This document shows positions 10,751-18,608 of a stretch of DNA of 30,488 nt, piece after piece. Made by a program: the position numbers and the translations under genes. Within the stretch, counting starts at the first letter, position 1. Each line of letters begins with the position of its first letter. The notes under the pieces were generated by a model. It had not been told where the DNA came from, made no database searches, and worked only from the letters and a program-made list of their open reading frames with translations. The DNA lies in contig MU626484.1 of assembly GCA_025603075.1 (NCBI GenBank), positions 1 through 30,488 of the forward strand, in the 5' to 3' direction. Source of the DNA: Neoconidiobolus thromboides FSU 785 (Eukaryota; Entomophthoromycota; Entomophthoromycetes; Entomophthorales; Neoconidiobolaceae).

Positions 10751-10856
10751 ATATGGGGCTGTTTTTTTTAGTTTCATTATTTTTCCATTTTTTAAGCGCT
10801 ATTTATGTGGAAAAATTGTCAGTAAAATTCTTAAATACAAAAGTACATCCCCATAT
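10751..10856 (+). mobile_element. Miniature inverted-repeat element, copy 9
   Basis: 106 bp, forward orientation. Left end ATATGGGGCTGT, right end ACATCCCCATAT. It lies only 67 bp from copy 8 and in the opposite orientation. Confidence 0.9.
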
Positions 10857-11410
10857 AAACTTTTTTGATTTCCTTTGTAATAAGAATTGTAGAAAGTTCT
10901 CTAGAAATTCAAAATGTTAAAAATCAAATAAAATTAGAAAAAATATAGGTATATCGTTATTTTATTTTTCTGTTCATATAAAATTTGTTTTTAGAAAACT
11001 AATGCTGTTTCTTTCTATATTATCATACAATATATACAATACAATAATAAAATTAAACCAACTTTTCACTAAATGAACAATTTTACATATTATCAATCTA
11101 TTTTGAAGATCGTGAAACTTATGATCATGTACTGGAGAGTTGACAACTAGAAGAGAAGTATAGCTAATGATATTGTAAGATTTACCTATTGATCGTTTAT
11201 AATACATTGTATTTTCCTTTTCTGTTTATAACAAACAATTTTCTGATAAATTTTTATATCAACATAGTTCAAATTAGTAGATTTTGCAATCGAACAGTTT
11301 ATTTGGCATGTATTGTAAATAAACTAAGGTTATAATAATAGTTTGTATTTTATTTTAAAATAAATTAAATTGGAATACTATTAGGGACTGTATTTTTATA
11401 AAAGAGCCCT
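10857..11410. other. AT-rich spacer with one unconvincing small ORF
   Basis: A 77-codon minus-strand ORF at 10974-11207 has no recognisable domain and is not supported as a gene. Nothing else is visible. Confidence 0.45.
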
Positions 11411-11850
11411 TCATACTTTCATAACCAGAATAGCAGCATTAAATTTACGGCCAAAGGAATTTAATACATAGCTCAGATCAAATAATAAAAAGCAAAAGTA
11501 TCATACAATTACTTTTATTATCCCAAAAAAGAGGTGATAGTGAGACAAATGAGTCTCCCATTTTTCGACCCAAAGGAATATATATAGTACCAATAAATCT
11601 ATAAGCGGCCTCCTTGTTGTTCATTTCATAAATTTCACATGTTACGAGTTTGTTTCTAGAGATACAAAAGCACAGGCTATATTGCCTTGAAGTTACAATA
11701 ATATAATAACCAGATAATGAATATTATCTAAATCTTTTAAAAATAGTTTAAACTAATACGCTATCATCTTCTTATCTAATACCGTAAACTTGAAACAAAT
11801 ATTCTTTTGGATCAAAGTAACGTATTGGATTTTACTTGCTTTTAAAAGAA
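11411..11850 (-). pseudogene. Probable pseudogene of an unrecognised protein
   Basis: A patch with more G+C than its surroundings reads like protein on the minus strand. From about 11850 leftward one frame gives RYFDPKEYLFQVYGIR, then a stop, EDDSVLV, a stop, TIFKRF and a stop. An ~83-codon open run follows (SGYYIIVTSRQYSLCFCISR, later EAAYRFIGTIYIPLGRKMGD and FVSLSPLFWDNKS) to a TGA at 11478-11480. A shifted frame then reads SYVLNSFGRKFNAAILVMKV to a TGA at 11411-11413. Several stops plus a frameshift in otherwise protein-like sequence suggest decay. I do not recognise the family, and an 83-codon open run alone could occur by chance. Confidence 0.4.
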
Positions 11851-13175
11851 AATTGTTAAAATTCAATCATAGTTAATGAGATGATTAATAAGTAAATTAC
11901 TCTGTATACAAAGTAATAGAAAATAAGGCTAGATCAATCAGGTTAAACTTAATGTTGGGATGCTCTATGTGGATAAGTATAAAGTTACTTTTAAATAGAT
12001 ATCCAGGATTTATATGCTCGCTGTTTGTGCCTTTTATTATATACTTAATCTTAAGTATTTTTGGCTCTTGTGAACCATTTAGTAATATTGCATTTTATAA
12101 TGGATTTTAATATTTGAAGTGAAGTTTTATTTATATATCTGTTTTATATCAGCTTTAGAGTTTTATTTAGCAATTAATATTTTATCAAACAAAAAAAAAC
12201 TACTGGTGTAATAAAGCTTCCATGCTATTCTAATTAATGAAAAATATAAAGCGATATACCACTAGACCACAGTATTAGTAACATCTTGATTATTGAGCTA
12301 TTTCAGTATTTTGAAAAGCACTTATAAATTAATGGTAAATAAATTATAAGCTAGCCTTATGAAATAATTTGATAAATAAAAAAGCTGTAAATAACAATGA
12401 ACAATAATATAGCCTTTATTTTTTAGATAAATAATAAATTGTTTTTAACATGATGCTTTATTTTCTAACTTCTTATGAAAGAGGAATGTCGTTGAATAAT
12501 TAGCTTGATACTCTCTATATCATTTTACTTCATATACTCCAGTACTTTGTTTATAGACCTGGATATCTAAAAGTCTCCTAATTTTCTAGTTTTTCACATC
12601 ACCGACAACTTTCTTAAAATACGTAATTTCTTTTATATTAGATCTCTCTTTAACCTAATGTGTTAATCTTAGGAAAGGTCTTTAGATAATCCAACAAAAT
12701 TTCACAATTCTAAAAATTGACTGTACTTCCGGCCCTTTCTTTATTGATCTTCTTTGTCTTCAAAATCTGTATAGATTACTGTGGGCTTTAGAAACTGAAT
12801 TCATAAGGTTTTGTCAACCTATACCTCCTAAAGAAAGAGATTTCTTAGGTGTTATTCCTATCTTATTGGATATGCCTTATTGAAGCATTAGTTCTTTAAG
12901 CTGAGTGACTTAGCTCTTGATTCTTTCTTAGCTAATCAAACAATCGAGTTTATCTCTATGGAAAGTAGAAAAACCTTCATTTATTGTAATTTTTTAATTT
13001 GTCCATACCATTGTATAGATCAATACAATTTATAAAGTCAATTAATCCACTATCAATAAATTTGAAAAATTTAGAAAAGGCCTAATTGTATTATAAATTA
13101 AGGATTATTCTTCAATTTAGATATAAAACAAATTAAAAGACAAAAACAATTCTACTAAATAAACCTTTATTAGCT
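11851..13175. other. Spacer with weak relics only
   Basis: Contains a tRNA-like fragment (listed separately) and, around 12700-12890, a plus-strand open run of about 60 codons without a start. No supported gene. Confidence 0.45.
12251..12273 (-). other. tRNA 5'-half-like fragment (A-box)
   Basis: On the minus strand the sequence GTGGTCTAGTGGTATATCGC matches the D-arm and A-box layout of a tRNA (TRGYNNARNNGG). I find no B-box (GGTTCRANNCC) within about 80 bases downstream and no acceptor or anticodon pairing, so it is not an intact tRNA gene. It could be a tRNA pseudogene, the head of a tRNA-derived short element, or chance. Confidence 0.3.
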
Positions 13176-13535
13176 CTAAACCATTTTCTGTAAATCAGGA
13201 CATTCCCCTTTACAATAATTAGCACCTTTTGAAGCACAGCATTTTTGCATATTGCTATTACCCCAAGAGCAGTTATGCATAAGCTCATTGAAATGAACCA
13301 TACTAGCACCCTTGAAAGTTTCCCAACAGCAATCCTTAGTTGTTTGATACCAAATCATATTATCGTGTCCATAACAGAAGGTACGATCATTCATAAACTT
13401 CCAAAATAAAGCTTCGCCACCGGAATAAATTAAGTTCCCTGCTGCATCGTAAGCATCTCGTTTCTCTAACTTACTGTCTTGTGGTAATGCTGAGGCTAAG
13501 GTAATGATAGAGAGGAATCCCAATGTGAATTTCAT
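13176..13535 (-). CDS. Small secreted cysteine-rich protein, unknown function
   Basis: 119 residues. A signal peptide is clear (MKFTLGFLSIITLASA, cleavage near residue 17), followed by a short pro-segment ending in a Kex2-type KR at 25-26. The mature part of about 93 residues holds eight cysteines, at 54, 69, 70, 89, 99, 100, 108 and 112, an even number suited to four disulphides. The C-CC-C-CC-C-C order differs from the hydrophobin pattern C-CC-C-C-CC-C. I do not recognise the family. Single exon; the start is supported by the signal peptide and by a TATA-like box about 120 bp upstream. Likely an extracellular or effector-like protein, by inference from size, secretion and cysteine content only. 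Confidence 0.78.
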   Translation of the reverse strand: MKFTLGFLSIITLASALPQDSKLEKRDAYDAAGNLIYSGGEALFWKFMNDRTFCYGHDNMIWYQTTKDCCWETFKGASMVHFNELMHNCSWGNSNMQKCCASKGANYCKGECPDLQKMV

Positions 13536-13652
13536 GATGATTATAGTATATTAAAGTGATTTAGCAAATTTCTAGTCAATAGAAATGGGTTGGATTGGCT
13601 ATGAATAGATTTCAAATCTAAATTATTTGAATTGTTTTCGCATGAATCGCTT

Positions 13653-13661
13653 GTATTTATA
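13653..13661 (-). promoter_or_regulatory. TATA-like box for the cysteine-rich secreted protein
   Basis: TATAAATAC on the minus strand within AAAGTATAAATA, about 118 bp upstream of the start codon. The same AAAGTATAAATA occurs upstream of the CAP gene at 21189-21920. Confidence 0.5.
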
Positions 13662-14275
13662 CTTTCATATTGTCAGCTTAGATAAACTATGTTATGTTAC
13701 CATGTGAAATAATGGTGTCTCGCAAATTGATATATAGCTTTTAATATAATATTCCTCTATGATTTTTATAGAACCTTTTGGAGTCCTATAATTAGTAATT
13801 TCATACTCAAATTTTGTTAGACTTTAATACGTTTTAATTAATTGGTAAACTAATAACATTAATTCTAGTATTGAATTTTTTTAAATCTCGATGAGAGAAT
13901 CCTTTGGAATTTATTTGAAAAGTCATATTAGAAAAGCGTAGAATAGCTGAAGGCTGTTGTTATTAGTTAAAACATACTTTTCCATTTTTGAAGGATGTAC
14001 AACCTCCATTCTACTATAAGTATCCTTTTAGGACTAAAGAAACTCTTTGTATTATTGTTCTTGTATAAATAACTAGGTATTAATCGACAAATGTTATTCG
14101 CGAAGATTGACCTAAATAGCTCGATACTAAAACCAATGAAATATGTTAAAAAGTCATTAATTTAATCCAGTATTTATATATAGTAATGTTTGAGTCTCCT
14201 ATCATTACCCGAGATCTAAGTTTTAATAATAATAATACTAATAAATATTTCATAAATTAATTCGCGAACTTGAGT
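13662..14275. other. Non-coding spacer
   Basis: AT-rich, without a supported ORF; only short A/T-rich runs such as repeated AAT near 14226-14245. Confidence 0.5.
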
Positions 14276-15444
14276 AATATTTACAAAAATCCAATTGACC
14301 CAAAAGGGTCAATTAAAACTGCCTTATATTATCAAAATAGTATAATATATATTCTCTAATTAACAAATATATAGCTTAAGGCCTAAAGATTACTTTAGAA
14401 ACATTCAATTACATTTTTATATATTAAAAGCAAAAATTGTTTTATAGCCTTAACTATTTCAAACGTTTTTAAAAATTATTTTAGTTGTAATATAATGAAT
14501 AAATTATTAAATAATATAAAAAGGTGACTAAGTACTTGAAAGTTTACTTCATACTTGTTTTACTAACAAATAGTATATTAAAAACCTGATTATTAATTTA
14601 AAGCCACCAATGATATTTTAGCAGAAATTGTATTGACGTTTTTGAATCAATAGCTAGATTATTTGTGTACTATATTAAAATAAAATAGCCATCTTTCAAA
14701 AAAATTAGTTTCATTTTAACTTAATAAACATCTCATAAAAGAATATAAAACAAGAGCTATTAAATATTTAAGATTTTACTTTATGTTTTATTAATACTTT
14801 ACAATACATTAAAGAGTTGGTTCTTGTTTTAAAAGCATTATTGGGTTTTGTAAAAGTAATGATAGGTTTTTTAGTAAAACCTAGCTTCTTAACATCATAA
14901 ACAATATAAGACATTGGGGGTATTTTTTAGTTATTATCCTTCTTTGCTATTTTTTAAAGTTTAGAAATCAACTGACTAATGTGACTATTTAAACTTGGAT
15001 GTTGTGCTAACTATTCATTTTAATAGATATTAAATTAACAGGCCTCAATTAGCATATAGAACAATAGTTATAAAATTCATCGTTCACCAGTGCGTATTCA
15101 AGTCTAAACAGCTACATTAGTCAGTTGATTTCTAAACTTTAAAAAATAGCAAAGAAGGATAATAACTAAAAAACATTCACATAAAAAACAGTACTTAAGG
15201 TATTTAACGATCTTTGTTCTATATTAGTTGATAAAATACTGATTAAGCTATAATAAAATTAGCTGCTTCTTAAAAGTAACTTTGATTTTTTTTCAACACA
15301 GTGTTAATTATTTTAAGATAAAAATATAATTAAATGTCATTAGAACACTTTTTAGATCTTAATATGTATATTATTTCATTTTAAATAAAATAAAGCAGAT
15401 TCAATTGACCCTTTTGGGTTGATTTTAAAAACATATATTAATTA
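14276..15444. mobile_element. Non-autonomous element with long imperfect inverted repeats
   Basis: The left arm (about 14276-14430) and the reverse complement of the right arm (about 15290-15444) align: both hold CCCAAAAGGGTCAATT, then CTGC(C/T)TTAT, then ACATT(C/T)AATTA(C/T)ATTTTTAT. Each arm includes a small hairpin (AATTGACCC, 4-nt loop, then GGGTCAATT on the left or GGGTTGATT on the right). The interior has no ORF worth noting and contains a second inverted-repeat pair, annotated separately. It is a non-autonomous DNA element or fold-back element of about 1.17 kb. Exact ends and target duplication could not be fixed by eye. Confidence 0.65.
14916..15180. repeat. Inner fold-back: ~80-bp inverted repeat arms
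   Basis: The left arm (14916-14997) is nearly the exact reverse complement of the right arm (15099-15180). The shared core begins TTTTTTAGTTATTATCC, continues through TTGCTATTTTTTAAAG and ends ATCAACTGACTAATGT, with scattered mismatches after that. A ~100-bp loop separates the arms. It lies within the larger inverted-repeat element and may be nested in it or part of it. Confidence 0.85.
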
Positions 15445-15876
15445 AAATAATTTAACTAACACTACAATAAATTTGATAAATTCAAAAACTTGCCAAAAGC
15501 AGGTTTTTCTAGCCTTAATTATAGTCAAGATTAAAATTGAGAAAAATAAAATAACAATCGATTTTGATTCCTATATTTAAAGCTTGAAAAAATCAATAGT
15601 AGAATGAGATATAGTTTAAAATAAATTTATCTTGATGTTTAGAAAGCGAAACGTAAAAATTTTTTAAGCACTTGGTTACATTTTGAGCTTCCCATATTTA
15701 AATTTATTTAATTATTGGGATGGACTCACATTGTTTATAGAAAATTGTAATTACAATTAAATTTTGTAAGCCTCAATTTATAAAATACTAAGTGATTTAA
15801 ATTAGGAAAAAAAGAATTTAGTAAAAATTGTATTTAATAAAAGATATAAAACAACCCTAATAGCCGTTTCCCCTCT
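15445..15876. other. Non-coding spacer downstream of DLH
   Basis: AT-rich, no ORF or repeat recognised; it presumably contains the DLH 3' UTR. Confidence 0.5.
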
Positions 15877-16707
15877 TTACTTTGATAAATGCTTTGAGAA
15901 GAAGTCAGCAGTTAATTTTATAACATCATTAACTCTTTTACAATTATGTTCATCAGTAAAATCCCCACGAGTAGCAGCAAAACCATGCACATTATCAGTA
16001 AAATCATGCATTTCAGATTCCTTTAATAATTCTGGTTTGATCAAGTTAAAGTAATGCATCTAAAATAAATTAAACAATATTGAAAAAATTATATGACGAG
16101 TATTACGATTTCACGTTCTTCTTTGGTAGGAGCAAATAATATTGGTTGGTTGATTGCCTCAAAGGACTCTTTGACAATAAAGGAAGGATGAATGGCAACA
16201 CCTGCTTTGAAAATAGGAACTTGAAGTTTAAGAGCATCAAACACTATTTTGCCTCCCCAACAAAAACCAACAACACCTACGTTTGGCGCTTTTCTATCGA
16301 TGTTTAAATGATCATAGATAAGTAAAATATCCTCATGAATTTTATTATCAAATGAGTATTCAACAGTAGCCATATGAATTAGTTTGTCCATGCTGATATT
16401 GATTATTAGTTAGTAAACAAATCAGTACAAAAATAAACTACTTTTTAGTCGGCCAATCCTCCAAGGGCCAGGGCTTATTTCTAAAAAAATCAGGAATAAT
16501 GACATGATAACCAGCGGATGCCAAGATATCCCCAAATTGATAGGCATTGTTATGTTTACCAGCTAAATCATAAACAAGAAGAATCAATGGATCCTTTTCG
16601 TCTCCAATAGAATAATATTCTAAATCTTTGACAGTAAAAAAGCTCCCTTGAGGCTTATAGTTAGATTCAACTGGTTTTAGAGTACAGCAAGATTTGGAAA
16701 GATACAT
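15877..16707 (-). CDS. Dienelactone hydrolase family protein (three exons)
   Basis: Alpha/beta hydrolase of the DLH family, cytosolic, which hydrolyses lactones or esters; related fungal proteins are often of unknown substrate. Exons at 16707-16442, 16392-16107 and 16059-15877, with introns of 49 nt (GTAGTT, branch TACTAAC, ATCAG) and 47 nt (GTAATA, TTTTAG), give 244 residues, a normal length. Landmarks are IIPDFFRNKPWP, the nucleophile motif GFCWGG with the catalytic cysteine, AIHPS, and the C-terminal HGFAATRGDF supplying the histidine. The usual acidic member, an Asp before the intron, is not obvious: the place reads LFAPTKEERE, and the paralogue at the left edge has APTKQEKD. No signal peptide. 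ATG chosen because it aligns with the family's short N-terminus. The shared introns with the left-edge copy show gene duplication. Confidence 0.9.
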
Positions 16708-16739
16708 TGTTTTTTAAACATTTTAACACTTCTTTTGGA

Positions 16740-16749
16740 TATTTATATA
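16740..16749 (-). promoter_or_regulatory. Possible TATA box for DLH
   Basis: A TATATAAATA-like sequence on the minus strand, about 33 bp upstream of the DLH start codon. In such AT-rich DNA a match of this kind is weak evidence. Confidence 0.3.
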
Positions 16750-17487
16750 TTTTTCATTGGTGCTTGAATAATGCTTACGTTTGCAGTGTGATCCAAACTC
16801 ATATTATGTCATTGCTTAATTATAAACCATTACACACAGAGAATCACTTATTTTGATTAATAACATCTGTTTATAATAACTGTATGTACATTAAGAGCAT
16901 ACTATTATCATTGCCTCTATTGATATATACAATTTTACAATTACTTATTAAGTGCATATATAGCTTCCATAACTCAATGTCTTTTTGATTAGTAATTAAA
17001 TTATAAAGTCAACGTAATCTAACTTTCATCATTTTTTATTCTAAACCAATTTCAAAATATCCTTATATTTGATATTAGCGCAGTTTTAGTTTATTTGTTA
17101 ATTCAACAACCAGGATTTACTTAGAATGGTCTAGTTACAGTTGTTGCTACTCCTTTCTGACTGTTTAGTGGTATTTTTGTGAAAAATATTTATTTAGCTA
17201 ATTCTTTAAGACCCAATTTTCATATTTTATTTAAAATTAAACATAATTTTTTTCTTTAAATGAACAGTTGATTATATCGCAAAAAAGTTGCAACAACTGG
17301 GATGCTATTTTTTGCAATTGTAGCTCTATAACTTTTTTCATTTAGCAATAATATTAAATTGCATTTAAATAACTCTCAAAACAATAAATGAGACGAATAT
17401 TCATCTTCGGTCTTATGATTGGTCTCAGAGCTATTTATAAAATTGATATCTGTCTTTAAATATATAGTAATAATTTTTTAAATGAAG
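16750..17487. other. Non-coding spacer
   Basis: No supported ORF, RNA gene or repeat. Confidence 0.5.
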
Positions 17488-17588
17488 CATAGGGGTGTAC
17501 TTTTTTATTAAGAATTTTACTAACAATTTTTCCCCTCAAACAGTGCTTAAAAAATAGAAAAAGTAGAAATCAAAAAACACTCTCATAT
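17488..17588 (-). mobile_element. Miniature inverted-repeat element, copy 10 (degenerate)
   Basis: About 101 bp, reverse orientation. The ends have decayed to CATAGGGGTGTA and ACACTCTCATAT; the core CAGTGCTTAAAAAA is still recognisable. Confidence 0.78.
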
Positions 17589-17640
17589 GTTAAACTGTTA
17601 ATACTAAATTTTATAATAAAATTATTTTATTTTGTTTTCA

Positions 17641-17700
17641 AAAAAAATCATAGTTAAAAAAATCATAAACAAAAAAATCATAAACAAAAAAATCATAGAT
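17641..17700. repeat. Tandem repeat, four copies of a 15-bp unit
   Basis: Exactly 60 bp made of four units of AAAAAAATCATAAAC; the first and last differ from the inner two in their final three or four bases. It lies in the long spacer upstream of the GH31 gene. Confidence 0.9.
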
Positions 17701-18190
17701 AAAAAATAGTATTTAAATTAAAAATAATAATTTGCTTTATTTTTGCTTTTATTTTTATTTTTACTGCTGTAGACTTGCTCATAGAAAAAAGGAATTTATG
17801 CAATATCTAATAATAATTAATTTTGAATTTTTAAAACTAAAACAATAGTTGTAATTTTATATTTCATTAAAATATCGCTAAAACAGTTATTATATTTTCA
17901 AAAAAGAATTCTTGAAAGTTCAAAAGCCCAGTTGTTCTATTTAATATAGCAAGGAAGCATCATTAAAAAAAGTACTACATTTCATTTACATCAAAAAAAA
18001 CTTCAAATTCAATCCCTCTTGCCAACTATGATATAATCTTACCCGTCACTTTATAAAACCCAAAGCTGTCTGACCAAAATCTTTTAAAAAATTATCTAAA
18101 TATGCTACTTTGGTTCACAATGGCCAGGTCATCAGACCTATTGTAACTTTTAGTTTGATCAAATGATTTGATTAAATAAGAATGACTATT

Positions 18191-18210
18191 TTTTCGAAAA
18201 CTTTCGAAAA
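18191..18210. promoter_or_regulatory. Palindromic TTTTCGAAAA with adjacent CTTTCGAAAA
   Basis: The 10-bp perfect palindrome TTTTCGAAAA (18191-18200) is followed directly by CTTTCGAAAA (18201-18210), about 400 bp upstream of the GH31 start. The same palindrome recurs at 18506-18515 beside the TATA box. Candidate binding site for a dimeric regulator; no factor identified. Confidence 0.35.
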
Positions 18211-18505
18211 TGGTTAATTTAGTTGGATTGAATTTCGTGGGAAAATTAGCATCCTTGCATTAAGGTTCTTATCAGGGATAACGAATTGTTCAAAGTTTAA
18301 AATGAGACGAATACGATTTATATCCTATGATCAGCTAAACTAGATTAAGTCAGATATAAAAGAGACAGTATAGTGATTTTAGAATCATCCAAATATAAAT
18401 TAAATAATATAAAAATCAAATGATTATAATTATAATTAACTTGCATCTTACTATGCCCTTAGCATTCACATGGCTTACTTTTCGATTTAATGCTTTTCTG
18501 TTCTG

Positions 18506-18527
18506 TTTTCGAAAATGATATAAATAG
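18506..18527 (+). promoter_or_regulatory. GH31 core promoter: TTTTCGAAAA palindrome plus TATAAATAG
   Basis: The palindrome at 18506-18515 lies three bases upstream of TATAAATAG at 18519-18527, which is about 80 bp before the GH31 start codon, a typical fungal TATA distance. Confidence 0.55.
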
Positions 18528-18608
18528 AAGCAGAAACATGCTTTAATTCTTAAGCTTTTATTAAAGTACAACATTTTTACAACTAATTATTTTTATATTT
18601 TAATCACT

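Larger units (their letters stand above)
17701..18608. other. Long 5' region of the GH31 gene
   Basis: Non-coding. Near the gene it holds two perfect TTTTCGAAAA palindromes and a TATA box, annotated separately. Nothing else recognised. Confidence 0.5.

Noticed and set aside
10711-10920. 69-codon ORF
   Set aside because: It spans a whole miniature element; the frame is open by chance.
10974-11207. 77-codon minus-strand ORF
   Set aside because: No recognisable domain, no supporting promoter or homology; such open runs are expected by chance.
12700-12890. Open run of about 60 codons on the plus strand
   Set aside because: No start codon, no recognised family, and stops on both sides; possible relic but not supportable.
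11411-12900. Reassigned stop codons (TAA/TAG read as glutamine)
   Set aside because: Exo70, GH31, GST and the bestrophin-like gene all end at TAA/TAG exactly where their families end, and use CAA/CAG for glutamine; stops in relics match chance frequency in AT-rich DNA.
13176-13535. Hydrophobin identity for the eight-cysteine protein
   Set aside because: The cysteine order is C-CC-C-CC-C-C instead of C-CC-C-C-CC-C, and the spacing does not fit.
14916-15180. Membership of the inner fold-back in the 107-bp element family
   Set aside because: Only the outer GGGG and T-run look alike; core sequence and length differ.
17641-17700. CRISPR-like array
   Set aside because: The units are contiguous 15-bp tandem repeats without spacers, in a eukaryotic genome.
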